Origin: Flavobacterium hydrophilum
Lineage (GTDB): Bacteria > Bacteroidota > Bacteroidia > Flavobacteriales > Flavobacteriaceae
NCBI RefSeq assembly: GCF_003202405.1
Contig: NZ_QJHL01000001.1
Location: 1,798,001 to 1,862,000 of the forward strand
DNA length: 64,000 bases
Direction: 5' to 3'
Shown in pieces: positions 51,323-60,845 of the stretch. A program made the translations under genes and the position numbers. A model generated the notes under the pieces. It did no database searches. It was not told where the DNA came from and saw nothing but the letters and a program-made list of their open reading frames with translations. Within the stretch, counting starts at the first letter, position 1, and each line of letters starts with the position of its first letter.

Positions 51323-52879
51323 TTATTCGGGTTGTGTTACCTGAAGATTTGTAATTATTGCATTCTGTCCTTCAGATACTAATCCCCATTTATTTTTGTC
51401 ACGTCCGTAAATACGATTGGTCAGCGCTGCTTTTCCGTTGATATAAAGTACAACAACACTTCCTTCTGCGATTATTTCAACATCATATTTAACACCGGTT
51501 TGAAATGGATACGATATTCTTGTCACTTCCTGAGAAGCCGAATTAAATCCTTTAATTTTTCCCTGAGCAATGTCAAAAACTATTTTGTAATAAACTCCGG
51601 TATCATTGGTATGAAAAGCAAATCCTGCCGTACCGGAATTATTTGCCAAAGTAACTTCTGCTTTTATTCTGGCTTTTTTTCCTATCGGTTTAAAAGTCAC
51701 CATTGCTTTTTCTGCAGTGCCCTGTAAAGCATAACTTTCATTGTTCACTGTCGTATTTCCTAAAGTTACCTCAACCTCAGCAGTAATGCTTTTCTTAGAA
51801 AACAAATCTATGACAGCTTTTGGCGACTGTGTCCCTAAAGTTCCATCTGTATTCTGAATCAGTTCATGAATAACCATATTTCCTGCCCAATCTTTATTAC
51901 CAAGATCGTTTTCAGGAGTTTTTCTGGCATTCCATCCAAAAACATATCTTTTGTTTCCATCAGAAGCTGTTTTTCCTGCATAAAAATATTCTCCATCAAT
52001 CATATCGTTTTGTGGCGTTGTCCAGGGACCATTAAGAGATGTTGCCATTTTATAATGTGTTCCTGTATTGCCACTCCAGTTTTCAGAAAACATCAAATAC
52101 CAGTAATTTCCCATTTTAAATATGTCGGCACACTCCATCATTAAATAATTCTCCTGAGGAGTTGTGGTATAAAGCGGCGTTTGAACATCCCATTTTCCCG
52201 AAGCCGGATCAGCACTTGTAAAATGCAGTAAAACCGCTTTTCTTCCGGGATCAGTCTGTGTACTAACGAGCATTGAATACTTTTTCAGATCTTCATTATA
52301 AAATACATGCGGATCTCTGAAATCATAATTATAATAACCTGCAGGCGCTGTAATTTTAAACGAAGAAATTTTGGTCCAGTTTTTCAAATCCGGGCTTGTA
52401 GCGCACAATACACTTTCTCTTGCGTTAGACTGCAAAAATGCCGGTAAACCATTGTGTCCGGTATAATAAAAGTAGTAAAGATTCCCCACTTTTACAACTG
52501 ATCCTGTACCAACAGCAAAATCGGAATCAGTAGTTTGTCCATACGGAATCGTTTGGCCTTCGTATGTAAAATGTGCTAAATCGGTACTTAAAAATTCATG
52601 AATATCGTGAAATCCTTTTCCGGCCGGTTTATTTTGTGCATCATGCAGAAAATAAATATGGAACTTGCCATTATCAAAAAACGGCATTATATCACCAGTA
52701 TAACCAGCACTGTAATACGGATCGTTTGCTCCCATCCATTGTGCAGGCGGCATAGGAAACACACTGGTTATCTCAGAATTACCTCCTGAAATAGAACCAC
52801 CAATATATGTCTCGTCAGAACTGCATGAAACAAGTGACAAGAAAATGGCGGCTATCGTTATTATATTTTTATATTTCAT
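51323..52879 (-). CDS. GH32 lipoprotein, divergent WMNDPNG motif
   Basis: A 518-residue surface-type lipoprotein (signal ending SLVSC, Cys about 19) of glycoside hydrolase family 32. The usual WMNDPNG block is replaced by a divergent SAGYTGDIMPFFDNG in which Asp63 is the likely nucleophile; FRDPHVFYNED (about 190) and MECADIFKMG with the acid/base Glu (about 248) are clear. A C-terminal beta-sandwich (about 350-518) completes the family fold. It differs from the second GH32 at 59238 and may cut another fructan linkage. It is in the operon with SusC/SusD. Confidence 0.88.
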   Translation of the reverse strand: MKYKNIITIAAIFLSLVSCSSDETYIGGSISGGNSEITSVFPMPPAQWMGANDPYYSAGYTGDIMPFFDNGKFHIYFLHDAQNKPAGKGFHDIHEFLSTDLAHFTYEGQTIPYGQTTDSDFAVGTGSVVKVGNLYYFYYTGHNGLPAFLQSNARESVLCATSPDLKNWTKISSFKITAPAGYYNYDFRDPHVFYNEDLKKYSMLVSTQTDPGRKAVLLHFTSADPASGKWDVQTPLYTTTPQENYLMMECADIFKMGNYWYLMFSENWSGNTGTHYKMATSLNGPWTTPQNDMIDGEYFYAGKTASDGNKRYVFGWNARKTPENDLGNKDWAGNMVIHELIQNTDGTLGTQSPKAVIDLFSKKSITAEVEVTLGNTTVNNESYALQGTAEKAMVTFKPIGKKARIKAEVTLANNSGTAGFAFHTNDTGVYYKIVFDIAQGKIKGFNSASQEVTRISYPFQTGVKYDVEIIAEGSVVVLYINGKAALTNRIYGRDKNKWGLVSEGQNAIITNLQVTQPE

Positions 52880-52897
52880 TTTTGTTGCGTTCTTAGG

Positions 52898-54295
52898 TTA
52901 TTTTTTAGCCAGATAATTGATACTGTTTTGAGTCAAAAACTTGATATTATTGATAAATTCATTTGCCTGACTCGGAACACCACTGCTGTTGGTTTCATTA
53001 TACCAATCGTAAGCTCCCATTGAAATTACAATTACATTTTTATTAGCAGATGAGTTAGGAAACTCTGCAATTGTCACTCTTCCGTCAAGGTTATTGTCCC
53101 AGGCTTCACTGGCTAAATTGGTTCCACCGCTTTGGTTTCTCCAGCCTTCACCATTTCCATAACCGCCCCATTCCGGTAAGAACCACCATGCGGTATGATT
53201 CTGTCTAAAAGTTCCGCTTTGCAGTAAATTGGCTTTTCCGGCTTCAAAAGTGACCAATCCTTCAAAAACTGGATGGTTCTCGTGTCCAACAAATGACATT
53301 CCCCATGAATTGTTGTCTACAAATCCGTTTGGAGCAAAATCTCCAAAAACGTTATTCGGGCCTTTTCCTGATGGTACAATTCCTAATGCATCAACATATT
53401 GTGAAGCAAAAGACGTCAAAAGTAAATTGCCTCCGTTAGATCTAAAATTCTTTAAAGCTGTAGTAACTGCAGGCTTGTAGGCAATTGCCGGTAAATTAGC
53501 GGCCGAATCAAAATGCCACCAAATCACATCAACATCGCTTAAATCAGCACCGTTTTCAATACTGCCAAAGGAAATATATTTTGCTCCGTTAAAAGTTGAA
53601 AAGAACCAATTGGCTGCAGTTATTTCATCCATATTCGTTAACTCCCCTCTTGTTGCTGCTGTCCCTAAAAAAGCTACAACTAAACCTGTTACAGGAACAC
53701 CTACATTCGCAGTATAATTTACACTTTTTCCGTTTGAAGTTATTGTAAAAGTTACAGCATTTGTAAAATCTATAGTCGCTCCGGAAGTTGGCGAAATACT
53801 AACTCCTTCGGTCAATTCAATAACCGGTTTCAAAGCCGTTAAATCAGTATTTTCAGGTAGTGTCATTGTAATGGTTTTACTCACATCATTGATGGTTGCA
53901 GCAACGCCATTAATTTTAAAACTTTTAACAGGACTCAATACCACAGTTGTCACGGTATAATCTTTATATAGATTTCCGTTTGTGACCCTGAATTTTACAG
54001 GATTTGTAAAATTAATTGCTGTTGTTAAATCCGCTTTAGAACTTGCTCCTTCTTCAAAAACAACTTCTGGTTTAACTGCAGTGATATCTGATCCGTAAGG
54101 CATCGTAACCTTAATATTTCCTGTTTTCTGATCAATTTCTCCTGCAACACCGTTTATTTTAAAAGAAGTTACATTTGAAGGGGAATCGACATCAAAACCT
54201 CCGCTTTCAAAACCATTTTCACAAGCTGTAATTATAAAAAGTATTGCTAACAGCAGAGATACTTTTCCCCAATATTTATTTATATGTTTTTTCAT
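52898..54295 (-). CDS. DUF4960 surface lipoprotein (SusE/F-like position)
   Basis: A 465-residue lipoprotein (signal ending IITAC, Cys 25). Two immunoglobulin-like repeats come first, each starting VTSFKINGVAG/VKSFKINGVAATINDVSKTITMTLPEN (DUF5018-like, about 40-190). A C-terminal DUF4960 domain (about 205-465; LVVAFLGTAATRGELTNMDEITAA ... WWHFDSA) resembles an alpha/beta, class I glutamine-amidotransferase-like fold. Such proteins occupy the SusE/SusF position in fructan loci and bind the polysaccharide on the surface. Gap to SusD is 18 bp. Confidence 0.87.
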   Translation of the reverse strand: MKKHINKYWGKVSLLLAILFIITACENGFESGGFDVDSPSNVTSFKINGVAGEIDQKTGNIKVTMPYGSDITAVKPEVVFEEGASSKADLTTAINFTNPVKFRVTNGNLYKDYTVTTVVLSPVKSFKINGVAATINDVSKTITMTLPENTDLTALKPVIELTEGVSISPTSGATIDFTNAVTFTITSNGKSVNYTANVGVPVTGLVVAFLGTAATRGELTNMDEITAANWFFSTFNGAKYISFGSIENGADLSDVDVIWWHFDSAANLPAIAYKPAVTTALKNFRSNGGNLLLTSFASQYVDALGIVPSGKGPNNVFGDFAPNGFVDNNSWGMSFVGHENHPVFEGLVTFEAGKANLLQSGTFRQNHTAWWFLPEWGGYGNGEGWRNQSGGTNLASEAWDNNLDGRVTIAEFPNSSANKNVIVISMGAYDWYNETNSSGVPSQANEFINNIKFLTQNSINYLAKK

Positions 54296-54313
54296 ATTGC
54301 TATCTTAAATAAA

Positions 54314-56005
54314 TTAATAACCCGGATTTTGTTTGTATAATCCCTGACTGAAATTAATTTGCTTCAGCGGAATTGGGCAATACTCTTCTTTATTGGCATC
54401 AAAAAAGGCATCCTGATAGTAATTACGTTTTGTTTTTTCTTTCGTATAAAATGCATTCATTACTTCATCTGTCACTCCCCATCTTACCAAATCAAAGAAA
54501 CGGCTTCCTTCCATAGCCAATTCTAAACGGCGTTCCCAGCGCAAGGCTTTACGGGCAAAATCCTGAGTCCAGTTGCAATTGCTCCCGTCAACATATTTTT
54601 CGATTTTGAAGTTGTTTACATACGGAAGTCTTCCGGTACTTTGAGCAGCTCTTTCCCTGATTTGATTAATAAGCGGCAAAGCTTCTGTATGTCTTCCCAG
54701 TTCAATTAAAGCTTCTGCGCGCATCAGGATTACATCCGCATAACGAATTTGTATTCTGTTTTTTGAATTTCCATAAAACGGATCAATATTCACTACACAA
54801 CTGCAGTTTGGGGCAACATTTTCTTTTAATGAGGCAAAATAACCGTATGTTCCCGGAGATCTCACCCATGCTTCAACATATAAAAACTCAGGATCATATT
54901 TGTATGGCAGTCCCGGCATGGCAACGGTATGGTACAAGCGGGGATCTACGGTTGTAGCATTGATGTTTTTATAATCAAAATCCTGATCATTATAGGTGTC
55001 AAATTCAGGTAAACCATTAGTCCCTGTTTTAAAAGCATTCACTAAGTTTTGACTTGGTTTATGAAAATCACAGCATCCTAAACCTTGTGGTGTAGACAGC
55101 ACATCTGAAAAATTCAGTCTGCCGTATAAAGTTCCGTCATTATCTGAAAACTGAATCGAGAAGATGGATTCTGTTCCGTTTTCAAAAGATCCCGGTAAAA
55201 AGTTATTCGCAAAATCAGGTTCTAAATTTGCTTTTCCGATCACTTTATCTGTCGCAGTAATTACTTCCTGCAAGTGCTGTTGGTTGATTCCGGTAACGTT
55301 GAATTTATCATCCTGCGTGTATGCCTGATACAAACGTGTTTTGGCTAAATAAGCATAGGCGGCTTTTTGGGTGGCACGTCCTACCTGTGGCTGTGTTTCC
55401 GGTAAAACATCGGCTGCAGCCTGAAAATCTTCTGCAATTTTGTTCCAAAGTTCTTCGTTGGAAAAAACCTTATTCGAAATTGTTTTATATTGTTCTACAG
55501 GAACATCCTCTGTGATATAAGGAACATCCCTAAACATAATTTTTAGCATAAAGTAGAAATGGCCTCTTAAAAAACGCATTTCGGCTATTCGTGTTTTTTT
55601 CAGCGGATAATCGGCTTCCGAAATTTGTTCTAAAGCTTTCAAAGCTTTATTGGCTCTGGAAACGCCTACGTAGCTGATGTACCAAAAACTATCTAATTCT
55701 CCAAAATCAGGTCGGATATTATTAGACACTTCAAAAAAGTGAAAATCCTGAATATCATTTGTTCCGCTTCCGCCTTTATAAGCATCATCAGAACGTACGT
55801 TCCCAAATGGCCACAAGCTGTACGGAGAGTCGTAATGATCGTTGCCTAATTGGGCATAAGCTGCATTCATAAATCCTTCTATTGATTGCGGTGTCACAAT
55901 ATCATCTTCTGACAATACGCCACGAGGATCATTTTCAAGAAAATCCGAACAGGAAGCAAAAATCCCCATCACTAAAAATCCTGCTATATATAGTATCTTT
56001 TTCAT
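54314..56005 (-). CDS. susD: SusD/RagB-family glycan-binding lipoprotein
   Basis: A 563-residue SusD-type surface lipoprotein when started at MKKILYIAG (56005). The frame opens 8 codons earlier but that would place residues MKDKYYLH before the signal. The signal ends FASC (Cys about 18) followed by DFLENDPRG, the usual SusD start. TPR-like helices and the C-terminal LRWERRLELAMEGSRFFDLVRWG block are present. It is the outer lid of a SusC transporter, just downstream of susC (about 100 bp), and would capture fructan oligosaccharides. Confidence 0.93.
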   Translation of the reverse strand: MKKILYIAGFLVMGIFASCSDFLENDPRGVLSEDDIVTPQSIEGFMNAAYAQLGNDHYDSPYSLWPFGNVRSDDAYKGGSGTNDIQDFHFFEVSNNIRPDFGELDSFWYISYVGVSRANKALKALEQISEADYPLKKTRIAEMRFLRGHFYFMLKIMFRDVPYITEDVPVEQYKTISNKVFSNEELWNKIAEDFQAAADVLPETQPQVGRATQKAAYAYLAKTRLYQAYTQDDKFNVTGINQQHLQEVITATDKVIGKANLEPDFANNFLPGSFENGTESIFSIQFSDNDGTLYGRLNFSDVLSTPQGLGCCDFHKPSQNLVNAFKTGTNGLPEFDTYNDQDFDYKNINATTVDPRLYHTVAMPGLPYKYDPEFLYVEAWVRSPGTYGYFASLKENVAPNCSCVVNIDPFYGNSKNRIQIRYADVILMRAEALIELGRHTEALPLINQIRERAAQSTGRLPYVNNFKIEKYVDGSNCNWTQDFARKALRWERRLELAMEGSRFFDLVRWGVTDEVMNAFYTKEKTKRNYYQDAFFDANKEEYCPIPLKQINFSQGLYKQNPGY

Positions 56006-56107
56006 ATGTAAATAATATTTGTCTTTCATTGGAATATGGAATCGCCATTCTTCATTACTTTTTATGATTTTGATTCATGGCGATTTCATGTTTTTCGATT
56101 AAATCTT

Positions 56108-59100
56108 TTATAAAGTAAAATTTAGACCTGCCGTAAATGTCGTTGGCTGAGGGTATCCAAATCCAGCATTTTCAGGATCGATACCTGTGAAATTTTTGGC
56201 ATCAATAATCAATAAATTCTGTCCGCTGATATACAGGCGGAAACTGTCAAAATTTATTTTTTTCAGGAACTCTTTTGGCAGACTGTAGCCCAACTGCAAA
56301 ACCCTAAGTTTCAAGTAACTTCCGTTTTCTACATAATAGGTTGAAAATCTTGACTCTGCATTTCTATCGACAGTAGTTAAAGCCGGAATAGTAGAATTTG
56401 GATTGTCTAAAGACCAGGCATTCAGCAAGCGTGTTCCTTTGTTTGACCCAACATCATCCACACTCCAGAAATCTGTCTGATATTTGGTATTGTTAATCAC
56501 ATCGACATCTGAAGCTCCTTCCCAAAAAGTGGTAAAATCAAAGTTTTTGTAAGCCAGATTCAGGTTGATTCCGTACAATAATCCCGGATTTGGATTTCCA
56601 ATCCACGTACGATCTTTATCTGTAATAGTTCCGTCGCCGTTTAAATCCTGATAGCGAATTCTTCCAAGGCCTTTTCCTTCCTGAATGGCCGAGTTATCTA
56701 CTTCATCCTGACTTCTGAACAATCCATCAGCCACATATCCATACATTGAATTGATCGGGCGACCTAAAATATTATCCTCTAATCCGTCTCCTCCGTAATT
56801 ATTTTTCACTTCATCAGGCAATTCGGTAATCTTATTTTTATTGGCTGAAATATTTCCTGAAATTTCATATTTCAATCCAAATGAAGTTTCATCACTGTAA
56901 CCCAGCGTAAATTCCCAACCCTCATTTTCCATCGATGCTCCGTTTACCCAACGGTTTCCTCCTTCTCCAATCACTCCCAGGTAAGGTGGCAATACCAAAA
57001 TGTCTTCTGTTTTTTTGATATAATAATCAATTGAACCGCTTAGTTTTTGTTTGAATAAACCAAAGTCTAAACCAATGTTGGTCTGCGTGGTTGTTTCCCA
57101 TTTTAAATCGTCATTGCCTGACTGTGTAGCAATAAATCCGGAAGGAAGCAATCCGTTTCCGTTTCCTGCAATATCATAGGCTGTCCCAAAAGACGTTGCC
57201 CACGTAGGGCTTCCGCCTGCATAACTGGCCAGATAAAGACTGTAAACTGCCGTATTACTGATTTCCTGGTTTCCTGTTTGTCCCCATCCTGCCCTTAGTT
57301 TTAAATCTGAAAATACCGGAGCATTGTTTTTAATGAAATTTTCGTTGCTGATTCTCCATCCTGCAGAAACAGCTGGAAAGGTTCCGAATTGGTTGTTTTT
57401 TCCGAAACGTGAAGATCCGTCACGACGAATTGTAGCCGAAAGTAAATATCTGTTACCAAACTCATAATCTGCTTTTCCGAAATAAGAGAGAAGCGAATAA
57501 ACTGTTGAAGTCCCACTCGTAAAAGATTCACCCGTTCCTGCATCCGGATACATATAATCCGGTGTTTCGATCAAAAAGTCATTTTTACGCAGGGTATTGG
57601 TATCAAAAACATCTTTATACATCTCTGTTCCTCCCATTAGGGTTAAATTGCTTTTTCCTAAATTCAGGTTGTAAATAGCAGTATTAGTCCAGGTCCATTT
57701 ATCACTTTGTGACTGATCGATGGTTACCGAATTCTGGTCATTTTCAAGATAACCTGATTTATAACTTCTCTGTAAAGTGCGTTTTTTGTAAAATCCGTAG
57801 TCCATACCAAAACTTGTTTTGATGTGCAGATTTTTGATGATTTCTAAATCAGCATATACATTTCCGAAAAGACGCAGATAATCGTAATTATTATCTTTAT
57901 TGTATTCTAAAAGACGTGCCGGATTTTGTCTGTCATTCATTCCTCCTACAGGTCCTCCCCATCCAATTCCGTCTACTGTACGAACCGGAATTATTGGCAA
58001 TGCACGAAGTGCGGGATCCAGAACACCAGGATCTGTAACCTCTTTGGTACGATTGAGACTGAAATTTTCACCAATGACCAATTTGCCATCAAAATATTTA
58101 TACGAACTATTCATTCTGGCTGAAATTCTTTCGAAATCAGTTGTTTTTACAACACCTTCATTTCCATAATAACCCAATGAAAAAACGTAATTTCCTTTGT
58201 CTGACGCATTCGACACCGACAGGTCATACGAATTGGCTACTCCGGTTTGCGAAATGGCATCGTACCAGTCTGTATTTGAAGCTTTCAGAGTCTGATCAGC
58301 GTCTAGATATTCGGGAACTAAAACCCTGTTTAATTGAGGTTTATTATTATTTACTGACCAGTCAAATTGGTAACGCAGGTTATTATTGTTTGGATTTAAT
58401 CCGTCGTTAATATTGGCCTGCCATAAAGCCTGACCAAACTGATTGGCATTCATCACATCTAATTTTCTTGAGTAGTCAGAAATAGAAGCATAGGTGCTGA
58501 AGTTAATTCGCATTTTGCCTGCTTTTCCTTTTTTGGTTGTAATAATGATCACTCCGTTTGAGGCTCTTGATCCATAAATACTGGCAGAGGATGCATCTTT
58601 TAAAACCTGAATCGTTTCGATGTCATTCGGATTCAATTCATGCATTCCTGATTTCGTAGGCATTCCGTCAATAACATAAAGAGGGTCTGTATTGTTTAAA
58701 GTTCCGACACCACGAATTACGACTTTCGTATTTCCTCCGCTCGGAGAACCGTCAGATGAAACCTTTACCCCTGCGATTCTTCCCTGCAATGCTTTAATTG
58801 GGTTAGGTTCCGGCTGTTTCATGACTTCTTTCATGTTTACAACTGCAACGGCACCGGTAATGTCGGTTTTCTTTTGTTTGGAATATCCTGTTACAACCAC
58901 CTCGTTCAGCTGATTGTTATCCACTCTTAAAGTGATATTGAGCGTTTTTTGTCCTTTTACGGAAACCGACTCAGGTGCATAACCGATAAAAGAAACAATA
59001 ATTGTCGCATCAGGCGCTATGTTTTGGAAAGTAAAATTTCCGTCAAAATCTGTTGTTGTGCTCGTGTTTGTACCTGAAATAAGTACACCTGCTCCCGGAA

Positions 59101-59212
59101 GCGGCATTCCGTCACTGGACGAAAAAACCGTTCCTTTAATTCCGCCTTCCTGTGCTGTCATCAGCAGCACCGGGAAGAAGAAAAATAGAAAATAAATCAT
59201 TTTACTTTTCAT
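56108..59212 (-). CDS. susC: SusC-type TonB-linked outer-membrane transporter
   Basis: A 1034-residue SusC-type receptor with signal peptide (about 1-20), carboxypeptidase-regulatory-like domain (about 22-100; GGIKGTVFSSSDGMPLPGAGVLI), TonB-dependent plug (about 105-225; VVTGYSKQKKTDITGAVAVV, LYVIDGMPTK) and a beta barrel ending in TFTAGLNFTL. It begins only 25 bp after the GH32 stop and is followed by susD. Imports fructan oligosaccharides together with SusD. Confidence 0.95.
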   Translation of the reverse strand: MKSKMIYFLFFFFPVLLMTAQEGGIKGTVFSSSDGMPLPGAGVLISGTNTSTTTDFDGNFTFQNIAPDATIIVSFIGYAPESVSVKGQKTLNITLRVDNNQLNEVVVTGYSKQKKTDITGAVAVVNMKEVMKQPEPNPIKALQGRIAGVKVSSDGSPSGGNTKVVIRGVGTLNNTDPLYVIDGMPTKSGMHELNPNDIETIQVLKDASSASIYGSRASNGVIIITTKKGKAGKMRINFSTYASISDYSRKLDVMNANQFGQALWQANINDGLNPNNNNLRYQFDWSVNNNKPQLNRVLVPEYLDADQTLKASNTDWYDAISQTGVANSYDLSVSNASDKGNYVFSLGYYGNEGVVKTTDFERISARMNSSYKYFDGKLVIGENFSLNRTKEVTDPGVLDPALRALPIIPVRTVDGIGWGGPVGGMNDRQNPARLLEYNKDNNYDYLRLFGNVYADLEIIKNLHIKTSFGMDYGFYKKRTLQRSYKSGYLENDQNSVTIDQSQSDKWTWTNTAIYNLNLGKSNLTLMGGTEMYKDVFDTNTLRKNDFLIETPDYMYPDAGTGESFTSGTSTVYSLLSYFGKADYEFGNRYLLSATIRRDGSSRFGKNNQFGTFPAVSAGWRISNENFIKNNAPVFSDLKLRAGWGQTGNQEISNTAVYSLYLASYAGGSPTWATSFGTAYDIAGNGNGLLPSGFIATQSGNDDLKWETTTQTNIGLDFGLFKQKLSGSIDYYIKKTEDILVLPPYLGVIGEGGNRWVNGASMENEGWEFTLGYSDETSFGLKYEISGNISANKNKITELPDEVKNNYGGDGLEDNILGRPINSMYGYVADGLFRSQDEVDNSAIQEGKGLGRIRYQDLNGDGTITDKDRTWIGNPNPGLLYGINLNLAYKNFDFTTFWEGASDVDVINNTKYQTDFWSVDDVGSNKGTRLLNAWSLDNPNSTIPALTTVDRNAESRFSTYYVENGSYLKLRVLQLGYSLPKEFLKKINFDSFRLYISGQNLLIIDAKNFTGIDPENAGFGYPQPTTFTAGLNFTL

Positions 59213-59237
59213 AGTTTGTGGTTTGGTTTAAGTTAGT

Positions 59238-60845
59238 TTAGTTAATATTTAATTGGTTTAATACGATATTGCTCATCTCAATTCCTTCATTTGAAGAAAC
59301 TGAAAGAGAAGTAAATGGCTGATTAGAAAAAAAGATTTCTGTCAATACTCTTTCGCCATTGTTATAAAATATTTCAATAGATGTTTTGTCTAGGATGATT
59401 TTAAAAGCACCTTCTTTTTGGCTTCCTTCCAAGGCTGCTTTGCTAATCTTTGAAGCAAATTTTTCTGAAAAATCAGTTTTTCCGGATTTAGAACGATCCA
59501 AAAACAAATGATTTTCTGTATTGTTAATACCAAAAGTCAAAGATTCTCCTGATGGATTTGAAAGTATAAAAGTGTACGTGTCCTCTTTTAAGTTCTTCAC
59601 ATTAAAACTGATAATTGCCTTAGTTAAATCTACTTTTTCTGCTTCCGGAATCGAAAGTTTTCCTTTTCCTTTAAGGTTTTTTCCTTTAATAGTTTTAGAA
59701 ACATATTTATTTATTTCCTTTACTGGATTACTGATGAGATTATAATCATTTCCTTTTTTAACTAGCTCTATTTCACGTGCAATTGTCGTCGCGCTTCTCC
59801 ATGTATTAGTTGGTACATCTTGCGCATAATCCCAATTGGACATCCATCCAATAAATAATCTTCGCCCGTCTGCGCTCGGAACATTATTCCAGGTTACGCC
59901 TGCATAGTTATCTTTTCCGTAATCAATCCAAACGGCTTTTTCTTTTTCTACTTTTTGAGCAAAATTATTGTCCTGTGTAAAGGTTTTTCCATCAAAATCC
60001 CCAATAAAATATTGCGTTCCGGAACCACCGTTTGCTCCACCCGGATTTAAACTCTGAATTAAAACCCATTTGGTTTCGTTAGTTCCTTTTACTTTTATTT
60101 CAAAGAAATCCGGACATTCCCAAACACCTCCGTGAGCACCGATATTTTTTCCAAAATCCGATAAATATTCCCAGTTTTTAAGATCTTTCGATTTGTAAAA
60201 TTGGGATCGATCCTGAGCTGCCAAAACCATTATCCATTGTTTATGCGTTTCATCCCAGGTCATTTTTGGATCACGGAAATCACGAATTCCAGGGTTTTTG
60301 ATGACAGGATTTCCTTCCTCAAATTTCTGCCATGTAAAACCGTTGTCATTCGAATACGCAATATCCTGCTGTTCTACATCAATCTTGTTTTCTTTTTCCT
60401 TTGTCATATCATGCAACGTATAAATCGCCACAATTGGAGCTGTTTTTCCTGTACCCAATCCCGAAGTATTGTTCACGTCGACAGCAGCACTTCCTGAAAA
60501 AATATATTTGTCACGGTCTGGATAAATAGCAATAGGCTGTTCTTCCCATTTAATTAAATCTTTGCTTATCGCATGTCCCCAATGCATTGGCCCCCATTTA
60601 TTTCCATCAGGATAATACTGATAGAATAAATGATAATTTCCGTTAGCATAGAACATTCCATTCGGGTCATTCATCCAACCTTTTTTTGGTGTAAAATGAA
60701 AATTAGGACGGTACATTTTTTCTTCAGCTGTATTTACAACCGAAGTCTGAGTATTTTGTGCAGCAGCTGAAAATGGTTTACAGCCCGATATTGAAAATAG
60801 AACAGCACTACAGAATGCCAGCGGTAGATGTTTCATTGATTTCAT
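59238..60845 (-). CDS. GH32 levanase/inulinase-type lipoprotein
   Basis: A 535-residue GH32 enzyme with lipoprotein signal (FSISGC, Cys about 22). The catalytic motifs are complete: WMNDPNGMF with nucleophile Asp60, FRDPK (about 196) as transition-state stabiliser and WECPDFF (about 248) with acid/base Glu. A C-terminal beta-sandwich covers about 370-535. It hydrolyses beta-fructans such as levan or inulin, or sucrose; endo/exo specificity cannot be read. It overlaps the MFS gene by 38 bp. Alternative start M4 (60836) is equally possible. Confidence 0.93.
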   Translation of the reverse strand: MKSMKHLPLAFCSAVLFSISGCKPFSAAAQNTQTSVVNTAEEKMYRPNFHFTPKKGWMNDPNGMFYANGNYHLFYQYYPDGNKWGPMHWGHAISKDLIKWEEQPIAIYPDRDKYIFSGSAAVDVNNTSGLGTGKTAPIVAIYTLHDMTKEKENKIDVEQQDIAYSNDNGFTWQKFEEGNPVIKNPGIRDFRDPKMTWDETHKQWIMVLAAQDRSQFYKSKDLKNWEYLSDFGKNIGAHGGVWECPDFFEIKVKGTNETKWVLIQSLNPGGANGGSGTQYFIGDFDGKTFTQDNNFAQKVEKEKAVWIDYGKDNYAGVTWNNVPSADGRRLFIGWMSNWDYAQDVPTNTWRSATTIAREIELVKKGNDYNLISNPVKEINKYVSKTIKGKNLKGKGKLSIPEAEKVDLTKAIISFNVKNLKEDTYTFILSNPSGESLTFGINNTENHLFLDRSKSGKTDFSEKFASKISKAALEGSQKEGAFKIILDKTSIEIFYNNGERVLTEIFFSNQPFTSLSVSSNEGIEMSNIVLNQLNIN

